NCBI RefSeq assembly: GCF_016097405.1
Contig: NZ_JAEHGD010000001.1
Coordinates: 1,189,831-1,253,830 of the forward strand
Reading direction: 5' to 3'
DNA: 64,000 nt
From: a methane-oxidizing endosymbiont of Gigantopelta aegis
GTDB taxonomy: Bacteria > Pseudomonadota > Gammaproteobacteria > Methylococcales > Methylomonadaceae
The notes beneath the pieces were generated by a model. It did not search any database and was not told the DNA's origin. It saw nothing but the letters and a program-made list of their open reading frames with translations. The position numbers were made by a program, and so were the translations under genes. This document shows, piece after piece, positions 24,834-33,531 of the stretch (positions are counted from its first letter, which is position 1; each line of letters starts with the position of its first letter).

Positions 24834-25335
24834 ATCAATAGACCAACTCGTAAAAACCATCAGTCATGGTGTTTATGTTATTGGCGTTAAAGATGACACA
24901 CGAGAAAATGCATTTACTGCCGCTTGGGTCATGCAAGTGTCTTTTGACCCGGTTTTATTATGCATCAGCATAAACCCGGAACATTACTCCTGGGATATTC
25001 TACAACAGGGAAAAATCTGTACCGTCAATGTCCTCGGTAAACAGCACTACCCTCTTGCCGAACACTTCGGCACCACAGGTCTTAAAAATAAAATGGCCGG
25101 ATTTTCCTGGCAAAAAGCGCAAACAGGTGCGCCGGTTTTATCCGAAAGTGTGAGCTATTTTGATTGTCGCGTCAGCCATTTTTGTGATGCAGGTGATCAT
25201 AAACTGGCCATTTGCAAGGTTGTTGAGGCAGGGCTGTTAAACCCAGGGCCGGTATTACTTTATAGCGAAACGGATGATTTGGATGGGAGTTCTGAATTGT
25301 ATGCGGATAAAAAACAGAAAAACGATGGGGCGTAA
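24826..25335 (+). CDS. Flavin reductase-like FMN-binding protein
   Basis: 169 residues starting at the ATG inside the nadC end. The pattern is that of the flavin reductase-like split-barrel family: ISHGVYVIGVKD, AAWVMQVSFDPVLLCISINPEHYS, VNVLGKQHYPLAEHFG, and DCRVSHFCDAGDHKLAICKV. These proteins bind FMN and reduce flavin with NAD(P)H for partner oxygenases or iron. The partner is unknown. Two cysteines (FDCRVSHFCD) are noted. The stop lies inside a palindromic element. Confidence 0.82.
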   Translation: MDKSIDQLVKTISHGVYVIGVKDDTRENAFTAAWVMQVSFDPVLLCISINPEHYSWDILQQGKICTVNVLGKQHYPLAEHFGTTGLKNKMAGFSWQKAQTGAPVLSESVSYFDCRVSHFCDAGDHKLAICKVVEAGLLNPGPVLLYSETDDLDGSSELYADKKQKNDGA

Positions 25336-25420
25336 ACTCAGCACCTTGCTCTAAAAAACACATTTCATACTCGCCATCAATAGTGAGGCGCGTTACAAGG
25401 TGCTGGGTAAAACCCCATCG
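25323..25420. repeat. Palindromic intergenic element R2, copy 1
   Basis: Nested inverted repeats: outer CGATGGGG (25323-25330) with CCCCATCG (25413-25420), inner CAGCACCTTG (25339-25348) with CAAGGTGCTG (25396-25405). The left outer arm is inside the last codons of the flavin reductase gene. It could fold as a long hairpin between two convergent genes and act as a bidirectional terminator. The inner part is related to 35240-35329. Confidence 0.65.
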
Positions 25421-25439
25421 ACTTGATCAGCAGAACGGT

Positions 25440-25823
25440 TTAGAGCATGCCTTTTAAAGCTTCGAATTTTTTCTTGGCTTGTTTTAAATGCTCTTCTGCA
25501 ACTTGTAATTGCTCTTTTTTAGCTTCTTTACGTGCTTTTTTCAAGATACCATTTGCACGTTGACGGTTTCTGTCAACAACATCATTAGCATTGATTTCTT
25601 TAGATGCATCGCTGGCAGATTTGATTAAAGCCGCAACGACTTCACCTTCAGAGCCTGAATCAATAGCATCCATCGCTGATTTAATATTTTGTAAAACCAT
25701 ATCAATGGCTTGTTCTGGCGTATAACACGTCCGTCCATCTTCACACGCAACCGCTGATGTTGAGAAAGAGCCTAAAGTTAAAGCCAAAGAGAATGCAACA
25801 ATTGCACTTTTCAAAATTTTCAT
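25440..25823 (-). CDS. Small exported helical protein, unknown function
   Basis: 127 residues from the ATG at 25823, preceded by a GAGG site. A cleavable signal peptide (MKILKSAIVAFSLALTLGS, ending near AVA) precedes a mature protein with a CEDGRTC motif (probable disulfide) and a long Lys/Ala/Glu-rich helix (RANGILKKARKEAKKEQLQ, then EEHLKQAKKKFEALKG). The helical periplasmic shape recalls CpxP or cytochrome b562-like folds only superficially. It is a single gene. Function unknown. Confidence 0.7.
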   Translation of the reverse strand: MKILKSAIVAFSLALTLGSFSTSAVACEDGRTCYTPEQAIDMVLQNIKSAMDAIDSGSEGEVVAALIKSASDASKEINANDVVDRNRQRANGILKKARKEAKKEQLQVAEEHLKQAKKKFEALKGML

Positions 25824-25939
25824 ATGTAAAACCTCATCATTGTTTTTTTTAATTAGCACTTAAGACATTCAAGAACACCCAATGAGTCAAATGCCTTCGG
25901 CGATTCTATCATAATTTTTAAGGATTACCAGCACACACA

Positions 25940-26767
25940 CTATACCGATCTGAGAATAGGATCCAGCCATGCAGCAGGCAGGATACGTTTTAAAAACCCG
26001 AACAAATAGGTGGGAAAGGTCACATAGTAATGTAGTTTAGGTCGCTTGGACTCGACCGCGTGAATCACTTTAGTCGCAACAGCCGCTGCCGGCAATGTAA
26101 ATGGAACGACCGGACCTTGTTGTTGCAAACGCTGTTCAATTTCCTGATAAGCAGACTTGTGAACGCTATTTTCAGCATCAATATTGCGCTTGAACATGCG
26201 GTAAGCATTTTGCCTAAACTTGCTTTCAATAGGCCCCGGCTCGATAAGCACGACATGAATACCGGTACCATGTAGCTCCAAGCCTAATGTTGAAGCCAGA
26301 CCTTCCAATGCAAACTTACTGGCATTATAAGCGCCGCGAAAGCGCATCGGCACAAAGCCTAGAACCGAGCTGTTGTATATAATGCGCCCGTGACCTTGTT
26401 GACGCATAACTGGAATCAACAGATTGGTCAGCTCATGGGTGCCAAAAAAATTGGTTTCAAACTGCGCCTTCAAAACATCGCGCGTCAAATCCTCAACTGC
26501 ACCCGGCTGACCATAAGCGCCATTATGAAATACGGCATCTATTTCACCGTCTGTCATCTTCAATAAAGCTGCAACGGCTCGCTGAATACTGTCAGAGCGC
26601 GCTAAATCCAGTTGTATGGCTTCAAAGCCTTCCTTGTTCAAACGCTCAACATCGTCTACTTTTCGCGCAGAACAAATAACCCTGTGACCGCGTTTTTTCA
26701 ATTCCAACGCAGTTGCATAACCAATACCACTGGAACAACCGGTAATAAAAATAGTTTGAGATGACAT
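25940..26767 (-). CDS. Short-chain dehydrogenase/reductase (SDR)
   Basis: 275 residues with a classical SDR layout: nucleotide-binding TGCSSGIGYA (9-18), NGAYG in place of NNAG, catalytic Ser in IIYNSSVLG, and YNASK (Tyr and Lys of the active site). The C-terminal hydrophobic stretch (LHYYVTFPTYLFGFLKRIL) suggests membrane association, as in YbbO-like SDRs. The substrate is unknown. It overlaps the stop of the upstream DUF4124 gene by one base, so both are probably co-transcribed. Confidence 0.88.
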   Translation of the reverse strand: MSSQTIFITGCSSGIGYATALELKKRGHRVICSARKVDDVERLNKEGFEAIQLDLARSDSIQRAVAALLKMTDGEIDAVFHNGAYGQPGAVEDLTRDVLKAQFETNFFGTHELTNLLIPVMRQQGHGRIIYNSSVLGFVPMRFRGAYNASKFALEGLASTLGLELHGTGIHVVLIEPGPIESKFRQNAYRMFKRNIDAENSVHKSAYQEIEQRLQQQGPVVPFTLPAAAVATKVIHAVESKRPKLHYYVTFPTYLFGFLKRILPAAWLDPILRSV

Positions 26768-27345
26768 TATTTTTTCAGTAATTCGGTTTCGCTAAAATAG
26801 AAACTCTTACCACTGCTGCAATCGACAAGCACTATCAGTTTGCCTTTTTTGCTGCGCGGACTCAGTTGATCCGATTCCACCCGCGTGCATTGTCCACTCG
26901 CCAGAGCTTTTTGTGCCGCCAGTCTTCTCAGTCTTTCAATATCAGGTAAACGAGGCTTAAATTGTTGGGCGACCGGTGGTAATTGATTTATTTGGTAAGG
27001 AGGAATTGCGTAAATAGAAAATTTCTTTGGATTTTTCTGGATCAACGCCAAAGTTATGTCTTGTTCGACTTTTGCTGCTGCACTCCATTGCTGCTCTAGT
27101 TGTCGTTTTTTTTGTTTTTCCTGTTCCTGTTGTTGCCGTTTCAATTCCTGCTGCAACTTTTGGTCTTCCTTAGCCTTGACTGCAACATGAGAACCGGTTC
27201 TTGTATCAAGGGCATAAGCCCGGCTTTTTTCTCGACATGGCTTAGCTTGATACGAAGTATTCCCCGAGTCATCAGTACATTTATATATTTCGGCATTCGC
27301 ACTTACCGCAAAACATGCGGCTAAAACAAAACATATTTCTTTCAT
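26767..27345 (-). CDS. DUF4124 exported protein
   Basis: 192 residues from the ATG at 27345, where a signal peptide (MKEICFVLAACFAVSANA) begins; longer in-frame starts lack it. The mature N-terminus has the DUF4124 pattern EIYKCTDDSGNTSYQAKPC, followed by a Gln/Lys/Glu-rich coiled segment (about 58-90) and a C-terminal domain with two cysteines (SGQCTRV and VDCSSG). DUF4124 proteins are abundant in gammaproteobacteria and lack a known function. Confidence 0.8.
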   Translation of the reverse strand: MKEICFVLAACFAVSANAEIYKCTDDSGNTSYQAKPCREKSRAYALDTRTGSHVAVKAKEDQKLQQELKRQQQEQEKQKKRQLEQQWSAAAKVEQDITLALIQKNPKKFSIYAIPPYQINQLPPVAQQFKPRLPDIERLRRLAAQKALASGQCTRVESDQLSPRSKKGKLIVLVDCSSGKSFYFSETELLKK

Positions 27346-27613
27346 AATATTCCTTCTTTTCAGTCGCGGGTTCAAATACGAAATAAAAACCAGGAAAGCT
27401 GTTAACACCTTGTTCTGGTGCAATATCCGGGTAAAGCAAAAGCCTTTCCATCGATAGTTATACTGCATCAGTATAGTCAGAAACTAGCTAAAATAGTAGC
27501 CAAGCGCTGATTATACGCTTCGTAGAGAAACAAGCCTGGTTTTGCATCAACACGTCTGGGCCTGCGCAATTTTCTATTTCGGGTTAAAATGGCTGCTTTT
27601 TCAGCGACTTTTT

Positions 27614-28252
27614 ATGCAAACATACAAAAAAGAATTCATTCAATACGCTTTAGATTGTGACGTTCTTAAATTTGGCCAATTTCAACTAAAGTCAGGCCGC
27701 ATAAGTCCTTATTTTTTTAATACCGGGTTATTCAATACTGGAGCAAAACTCGAACGGCTTGGTTATTTTTACACGCAGGCCTTAATCGAATCGAATATGG
27801 ATATAGATATTTTATATGGGCCGGCTTATAAAGGTATCCCTCTAGTTAGCACAGTCTCTATCGCCTATGCCAAACAAAAGTACGATATTCCGTTTGTATT
27901 CAATCGCAAGGAAGCCAAAGACCATGGCGAAGGCGGCAACCTTGTCGGCTCACCGCTAGTTGGCAATGCTTTAATTATTGATGATGTCATTACCGCCGGA
28001 ACCTCGGTACGTGAATCAGTCGAAATTATTCGACAAGCTGGCGCTAAACCTGCTGGCGTTTTGATTGCGCTGGATCGCCAGGAAAAAGGCACAAACGAAA
28101 AATCGGCTATCCAGGAAGTCGAGGAACAATTTTCCATGCCAGTTATTAGCATTATTTCACTCTCTGATATTGTAAAATTTCTTGAACTGTCTCCCAATTT
28201 TCAGGCAAATTTACCGGCAATAAGGCAATATCAGGAAAAATTTGGCGTGTAA
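27614..28252 (+). CDS. pyrE: Orotate phosphoribosyltransferase
   Basis: 212 residues from ATG 27614; an upstream frame from 27542 adds residues not found in the family. It converts orotate and PRPP to OMP in pyrimidine synthesis. The PRPP-binding motif ALIIDDVITAGTSVRE (about 119-134), the flexible loop KEAKDHGEGG and the N-terminal FGQFQLKSGRISPYFFNTG are diagnostic. It is divergent from the DUF4124-SDR pair. Confidence 0.96.
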   Translation: MQTYKKEFIQYALDCDVLKFGQFQLKSGRISPYFFNTGLFNTGAKLERLGYFYTQALIESNMDIDILYGPAYKGIPLVSTVSIAYAKQKYDIPFVFNRKEAKDHGEGGNLVGSPLVGNALIIDDVITAGTSVRESVEIIRQAGAKPAGVLIALDRQEKGTNEKSAIQEVEEQFSMPVISIISLSDIVKFLELSPNFQANLPAIRQYQEKFGV

Positions 28253-28356
28253 AACCTCTCATTGCAAAAAAATTTATGATTTAGGCTACACTTATTGACA
28301 ACCGGGTAAAACCCGCTCCATTACATTAAATACGGTCCATTTGGAAAAGGCTTGCT

Positions 28357-29757
28357 ATGAGTAATCCGGAATTTACAGATCAGTTACGCGAATATTCCCA
28401 TTGGCGTGAACAGCTTATTCAAGCGATAGAAATGTACGTTGAATGGCGTATTCGTTACAAACTGAATGACCCTCATAGTACCGAAACCCTACTCAATATA
28501 TTGAGCGGCCTACAACATGACAAGATCACATTGGCTTTTGCCGCAGAATTTTCCCGCGGTAAAACCGAACTGATCAATGCCTTGTTTTTTTCTGAAACGG
28601 GCGTTCGTTTACTACCGTCTTCGCCAGGCCGTACCACCATGTCACCCACCGAGATGTTTTGGGATGAAAAAGGCGGCAGCTATATTCGACTCTTAAACAT
28701 TGAAAGCCGACTCGAAGATGTGTCCCTGATCGAATTTAAAAACAACCCTGAGCGTTGGACACAAATTGAGCTGGATTGTGACTCGCCCACACAAATGCAA
28801 AAGGCCTTTAAAGAACTGGTCGCCACTAAAAAGGTGCCGCGGGAAGTCGCCGAAAAATTGGGATTATGGAATGAACGAGAAGCAGCCGAGCAAGGCATTA
28901 TCGATCCTGAAACGGTTGAAATTCCATGTTGGCGCCATGCGCTGATCAGCTTTCCGCATCCCTTGCTAAAACAAGGCCTCTGTATTTTGGATACACCGGG
29001 CCTGAATGCGCTTGGCACAGAGCCTGAACTCACATTGAGCATGTTGCCAAATGCACAAGCCATCATTTTTGTGCTGGCCGCCGATACGGGGGTAACGAAA
29101 AGCGATCTTGAAATGTGGAAGAATCATGTTTGTAATTCTCGCGGACACAGCAAACAGGGCCTTGCTGTCGTCATGAACAAGATTGATGCCATGTGGGATG
29201 ATCTGGCCGGAGAAGAAGGTTACGAAGACGCTATCGATAAACAAGTCGAAGCATCGGCCAGCATTTTAGGTTTAAACGAAGATGTCATCTTCCCGGTCTC
29301 GGCCAAACAAGCCTTACTAGCCAAAATAAAATCCGACCCTAAATTGCTGCAGAAAAGCCGACTGGACAAGCTGGAGCATTATTTATCTAATGACATCCTG
29401 ATGCAACGGCGCGATATCTTACTGCAGACTATCAGTAATAAAATTGGTTTTTTGGTGAATGAATCGCTAAACCTATGTAACACCAAACTCGAAAATGCAA
29501 GCAAACAGCTGGAAGAATTCCAGAAAATGGATTTTGAAAACCATGAAATGACGGCCAAATTGATGGCCGAAACACGGGACCAGCAAAATGCATACATGAG
29601 CAACGTGGAAAATTTCCAGGCCAGCCGGAAGGTATTTAGCGTCCAGGCTAAAATGTTAGTCGAGTCATTTTCCAAGGAAAAAATTGATGAGATCATCAAA
29701 TCATCACGACAGGAGATGAGCAAAAGCCTGACCACTGTTAATGGCCATTTAAACTGA
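28357..29757 (+). pseudogene. Dynamin-like GTPase, 5' fragment, cut by IS21 insertion
   Basis: The GTPase part of a bacterial dynamin-like protein. G1 is AEFSRGKTE (Gly68-Lys69-Thr70), G3 DTPG (212-215) and G4 NKID (274-277), followed by helical stalk sequence. The native reading frame ends at base 29735; the last few residues and the stop at 29757 come from the inserted element. Removing bases 29736-32209 joins it in frame to the segment at 32205-32792, giving about 653 residues. Bacterial dynamins remodel membranes. The truncated product keeps a complete GTPase head but lacks the C-terminal stalk, so it may still be made, probably without normal function. Confidence 0.9.
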
Positions 29758-29794
29758 GCCAAAACTGGCCATTAATATTGAGCCACTTTTCCAG
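29736..29794 (+). repeat. IS21 left terminal repeat
   Basis: The left end contains two tandem versions of an AATGGCC...TTGAGCCA-like module. Its inner 28 bp (about 29766-29793) are exactly inverted at the right end. Confidence 0.85.
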
Positions 29795-29849
29795 ACTTTC
29801 TTTTTTATATTAAAGCTGTAACAGTCCCTCTATTTATCTAGGGAACGTT

Positions 29850-30767
29850 ATGAAGGAGTGGATCGTGATTCATCAGATCAAAGCATTACACAATCAAGGC
29901 AATGGTTTATCGAAGCGTAAGATTGCCAAACAATTGGGTGTTTCTCGCAATACCGTCAGTAAATATCTCAACATGCCAGAAACAGAAATTACTGAGATAT
30001 TGTCCGATACCGATAGAACTAAGAAACTAGATGAATATCGGGACTACATTATTCAACTGCTGCAAACCTATCCCGATTTATCAGCGGTTAAAGTGTTACG
30101 TAAACTGAAGGCCAAGGTTGAAACACTGAGCGTGTCAGATCGTTCTGTCAGACGCTATATTCAAGCACTGAAGCAAGAAATCAGTTTTAAGCAAGCCCGT
30201 TACTATGAGCCTGTCATAGATATGGTGCCTGGCGAACAATGTCAGGTTGATGGCGGTGAACTGCGTGGCGTGATGATTAATGGTGTTGAAACCACCGTTT
30301 ATTTAATGGTCTTCGTATTGTCTTATTCTCGTTTAATGCATGTATCTTTATCAAATAAGCCGATTAATACCGAGATGTTGATCAAACAGCATGATGTCGC
30401 CTTCCGTTATTTTGGCGGCATGCCTGAGGAATGTGTTTATGATCAAACTAAACTGGTGGTTATCAGTGAAACCTTCAGGGAATTAAACCTTAATCAGCTT
30501 TTTTCTCAGTATGCAACCGCCGCTGGATTTCGTATTCATGCCTGTGAAGGCTATGACCCAGAAAGCAAGGGCAAGGTTGAAGCAGGTGTAAAGTATGCCA
30601 AAAACAATGGGCTCTATGGTGAAAGCTTTGCCAGCTGGCATGAATTAGAACAGTATTTTTCTGACTGGTTGGATAATACCGCTAATCAACGTGTTCATGG
30701 CAGCACAGGTAAAAACCCAGAGAATATTATGATCAGTCAGAACAGGCTCATATGCAGCCTTATTTGA
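29850..30767 (+). pseudogene. istA: IstA transposase, N-terminal part (frameshifted)
   Basis: 305 residues. It carries an N-terminal HTH (LSKRKIAKQLGVSRNTVSKYL, about 21-41) and the DDE catalytic core: first Asp in GEQCQVDGGEL, second in CVYDQTKLVV, Glu in SKGKVEAGVKYAK. The frame then runs into a stop shortly after NPEN. The homologous continuation (QPYLTPSC onwards) is in the -1 frame from about 30727, so one base appears lost near 30722-30730. All catalytic residues precede the shift. IstA in this family is normally about 500 residues in one frame. Confidence 0.85.
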
Positions 30768-31291
30768 CACCTTCCTGTATAGCGTCTTATTCAGCAAGTA
30801 CTGTCGCTACACGTAAAGCCGATAAAACAGGACTTATCGCTTGGCAATCCAATAAATACTCCGTGCCGATGGCCTATCAAAGTGCCCGTGTCGGTGTCAA
30901 AACCGAAACAGGTCAGTTAATCATCAGTGATTTAGAAACAGGTAACAAAATTGCTGAACACCTGATCAGCATCGAGAAAGGTCAAGTCATCAAGAACACC
31001 GATCATTACCGTGATAAAGCCCAGAGGATAAAAGACTTAGAAGCTGAGCTTTTACACATTTTAGGTGACACAGAGCAGACTCAGGCTTTATGCGCCTTAC
31101 TTAAAACGACCTCACCCAAAATATATAAAGACCAGCTTTTGGGCGCTAAACAAATAGTCAGCGCGTATTGCAAACAATATGGTGCTATTGAAGCAGAACA
31201 TTTATCACGATTGATCAATACACCGCGCTTAACAGCAACAGGGTTAAGAGAAACGTCTGCTGGCTTTCCAACAAAACCCAGAGAAAAATAA
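30727..31291 (+). pseudogene. istA: IstA transposase, C-terminal part (frameshifted)
   Basis: This continues IstA in the -1 frame (DQSEQAHMQPYL onward, with an in-frame ATG at 30752). It contains the post-catalytic beta-barrel region (SNKYSVPMAYQSARVGVKTETGQ reads as the usual W/S-NKYSVP motif) and C-terminal helices. It is about 180 residues and ends at a TAA after PREK. A ribosomal frameshift cannot be excluded, but no clear slippery sequence was seen at the junction. Confidence 0.75.
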
Positions 31292-31396
31292 CGACTCACA
31301 GAGTCAGCAAGTCACACAGGATCAAGTTAATCAGGGTAATAGTGCATTAGCGCATTATGCTGCGCTAAATGGCCACCCTGGCGGTCAAGGAGAGCC

Positions 31397-32137
31397 ATGT
31401 CATCCATTGATCAGGTCACCCAGAAATTCCGAAGCCTACGCATGTCAGCCATTGCAGAACATCTTGAGCCGTTATTAAGCCAAGCTGAGGCAAATGAAAG
31501 TTCTTATCTACAGTTTGCACAAAGTCTGGTTGAGTATGAAGAAAATCAACGCAACAGTAAACGTATTGAACAAAACAGACGGCGATCAGGTTTTCCCTTG
31601 CATAAAAGCCTGGAAGAGTTTGACTATCGCTTTCAGACCACGATCAGCAAGCGTGAAATGAATAGCCTGTGTGACTTTAACTTTATTGATAATCGAGATA
31701 ACGTCGTCTTTATCGGGCCGCCAGGTGTGGGTAAAACGCATCTGGCTATTGGTCTGGGGCTTAAAGCGATTGATGCAGGCTATAAAGTCAGCTTCAACAC
31801 GGCTTTGGCTCTTATGGAAATATTGGAATTAGCTGAACTCAAAGGCGAGTTGAAAAAGAAAATCAATCAGCTACTCAAATTTGATGTGTTGATCATTGAT
31901 GAGCTCGGTTATCTACCGATGAATAAACAAGGTATGCACAACTTGTTTCAATTGATCAATGCGCTCTATGAATACCGCTCAATCATCCTGACAACCAACA
32001 AAGAATTTACGAATTGGGGTGAGTTCTTTTTCGACAACAATGTGGCCGTGCCGATTGTAGATAGGCTCATCCATCATTCACACATTTTTATGCTGGGAGG
32101 CGAAAGTTATCGACTGAAATCTAAACTTAACAAATAA
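31397..32137 (+). CDS. istB: IstB ATPase helper of IS21
   Basis: 246 residues, full length and intact: Walker A GPPGVGKTH (about 108-116), Walker B DVLIIDELGY (about 160-169), sensor region SIILTTNKEF. IstB is the AAA+ DnaA/DnaC-like ATPase that licenses IstA for target integration. A ribosome-binding site (AAGGAGAG) precedes the ATG. Unlike istA it shows no lesion. Confidence 0.95.
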   Translation: MSSIDQVTQKFRSLRMSAIAEHLEPLLSQAEANESSYLQFAQSLVEYEENQRNSKRIEQNRRRSGFPLHKSLEEFDYRFQTTISKREMNSLCDFNFIDNRDNVVFIGPPGVGKTHLAIGLGLKAIDAGYKVSFNTALALMEILELAELKGELKKKINQLLKFDVLIIDELGYLPMNKQGMHNLFQLINALYEYRSIILTTNKEFTNWGEFFFDNNVAVPIVDRLIHHSHIFMLGGESYRLKSKLNK

Positions 32138-32144
32138 CTATTTC

Positions 32145-32204
32145 TCTGGAAAAGTGGCTCAATATTAATGGCCGAAACTGGCTCAATTATTTTGGCCGTT
32201 GACA
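32145..32204 (-). repeat. IS21 right terminal repeat
   Basis: Read on the minus strand it matches the left end: TGTCAACGGCC at the tip, then a TTGAGCC module, then an exact 28-bp match to the inner left repeat. Confidence 0.85.
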
Positions 32205-32792
32205 ACCACTTACGGCATGAAACAAAGTATGCGTAAATTATTTGATGAATTACGCGATTTACTCCAGGACTCTGTCGATATTACCAATGAAACACGCCGC
32301 CTGGTGCGAGCAATCCACAAGAAATTCCAGGATGAATACGGCTTTAAAGAAATAGAGCCGCAACTGTTTTCCATCAAACAATATCAATTTGAACTAGAGC
32401 AGATTTTTGAAGAAGGCGAAGCATTCCGCAACAGCACAAAAACGACCTTGACCGAGCAAAGTATTGTTGTCAATAAGCTCTATAGCACATTAATTGCCAA
32501 AGCACGCAAGATCATGCAACAGGCGCAAAAAGATGCCGCAAGCTGGAGCAACAGCGTGTTGACACCGTTGATGCACCAGATCAAAGATCATAAGAAACAA
32601 ATTGAAAACCGTTTACAAATGCTGCGTAGAATTACCGAGTCGAAAGGCAATGTAGAAGAAAACATCAACCAGCTCAAACAAGAATTAGCGCAATTAAAAA
32701 CTCAGCGCCAGGAACTTGCCACTATCATGAAAACCATGCACATCAATGACCTGCCTGATACGCAGCAAGAAAAAGAACTCGCTTTGCATTAA
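32205..32792 (+). pseudogene. Dynamin-like GTPase, 3' fragment after IS21 insertion
   Basis: 195 residues that resume the interrupted gene in frame at the second ACCAC copy (ACC ACT TAC GGC). The sequence is long amphipathic helix (FDELRDLLQDSVDITNETR, then a C-terminal coiled coil ENINQLKQELAQLKTQRQEL), matching a dynamin stalk. A TTG at 32199 or the ATG at 32217 could allow some re-initiation, but without the GTPase head a separate function is unlikely. Confidence 0.88.
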
Positions 32793-32899
32793 ATTAAAAG
32801 GTAATAGATGAGAATGGGTAAGACTGCATGGATGCAGAGCAAAAAGCCATTATCAAGAGACGGGAGCCGAAACCCATCCCACAGATACTATATTTATTG

Positions 32900-32964
32900 G
32901 TAACTACTCGCCCCTTCAGAAGCACTGGGCGTAGGGTATTGATTTTTCAGGCTTGTGCAACAAG
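32900..32964 (+). mobile_element. MITE copy B, truncated to one end
   Basis: 65 bp beginning GTAACTACTCGCCCC match the right half of the 55877-56030 copy (read in reverse complement) with three mismatches, then similarity stops after CAACAAG. The other end and any target duplication are missing. Confidence 0.85.
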
Positions 32965-33057
32965 TACAGCACCATTTTTCATTACCAACTGATGTTACGC
33001 AATAACTCTTCCCTCATTCCCACGCTCCTGCGTAGGAACAAATATAGACACTTCAGA

Positions 33058-33202
33058 CCACTGAGAACACAGAGAATGAAACCGTGCGACAAGGATGAGC
33101 AACAAATGTTTCTACAGAGTCGTTAATAACTAAATGAATCCAGATCAGTCAATGGAATTAAACGATACAAACGATAACTCTGTGTGCTCTGTGATCTCTG
33201 TG
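33058..33202. repeat. Inverted CTCTGTG-type repeats
   Basis: CCACTGAGAACACAGAG (33058-33074) faces ACTCTGTGTGCTCTGTGATC (about 33177-33196). Such CTCTGTG-rich motifs are a frequent dispersed repeat in environmental proteobacterial genomes; what moves them is unknown. Confidence 0.55.
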
Positions 33203-33224
33203 TCGATAAAAGATAGAAGCCAGC

Positions 33225-33344
33225 AGCAATTCCCGCTGAAAATTTGACACTACCCAGCAATGGAGTGATCTTCGCAAAAAGTTTACGAAACATATTTTTT
33301 CAATCTCTTATACACCAAGGTTTACAAGACGAGCGGGAATTGCT
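33225..33344. repeat. 13-bp inverted repeat pair
   Basis: AGCAATTCCCGCT (33225-33237) is perfectly inverted as AGCGGGAATTGCT (33332-33344), enclosing 94 bp. It is nested inside the 447-bp unit. Confidence 0.65.
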
Positions 33345-33531
33345 GAGAAGCTAGAGATGACTTTTTCTTTCACGGTAATGGTGAATGGAAAATTATGGGA
33401 ATGAGATTGAAGTGCCGCTGCGTAACATCAGTTAATAAATCTTAGATACAATTTTTGACTCATTTCCAGATAAAACTACACCTGAATCCACAGCTCCCAT
33501 AATCTTGACTCTGTAATATGGTACAGCCCTA

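Larger units (their letters stand above)
29736..32204 (+). mobile_element. IS21-family insertion sequence (about 2.47 kb) with ACCAC target duplication
   Basis: The element runs from TGTTAATGGCC to GGCCGTTGACA and so begins and ends TG/CA. It is flanked by direct repeats ACCAC (29731-29735 and 32205-32209), a duplication length normal for IS21. The ends are long imperfect inverted repeats of about 60 bp with internally repeated AATGGCC and TTGAGCC motifs, as expected for IstA binding. It carries istA (frameshifted) and istB in the standard order. Confidence 0.95.
32987..33433. repeat. 447-bp unit bounded by 15-bp perfect inverted repeat
   Basis: AACTGATGTTACGCA (32987-33001) is exactly inverted at 33419-33433. 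Just inside both arms is a TCATTCCCA motif. The left one belongs to the common intergenic hairpin TTCCCACGCTCCTGCGTAGGAA (33017-33038). No protein is encoded. Confidence 0.7.
32793..33531. other. Repeat-rich intergenic region
   Basis: About 740 bp without a gene. It begins with a small hairpin (CTGCAT/ATGCAG, near 32835), then holds a truncated MITE (32900-32964) and a nest of inverted repeats (32987-33433), each listed separately. It is bounded by the interrupted dynamin gene and trmB, which converge here, so insertions would be tolerated. Confidence 0.7.

Noticed and set aside
32987-33433. CRISPR array
   Set aside because: Repeats are inverted, not direct, are unevenly spaced, and there are no cas genes.
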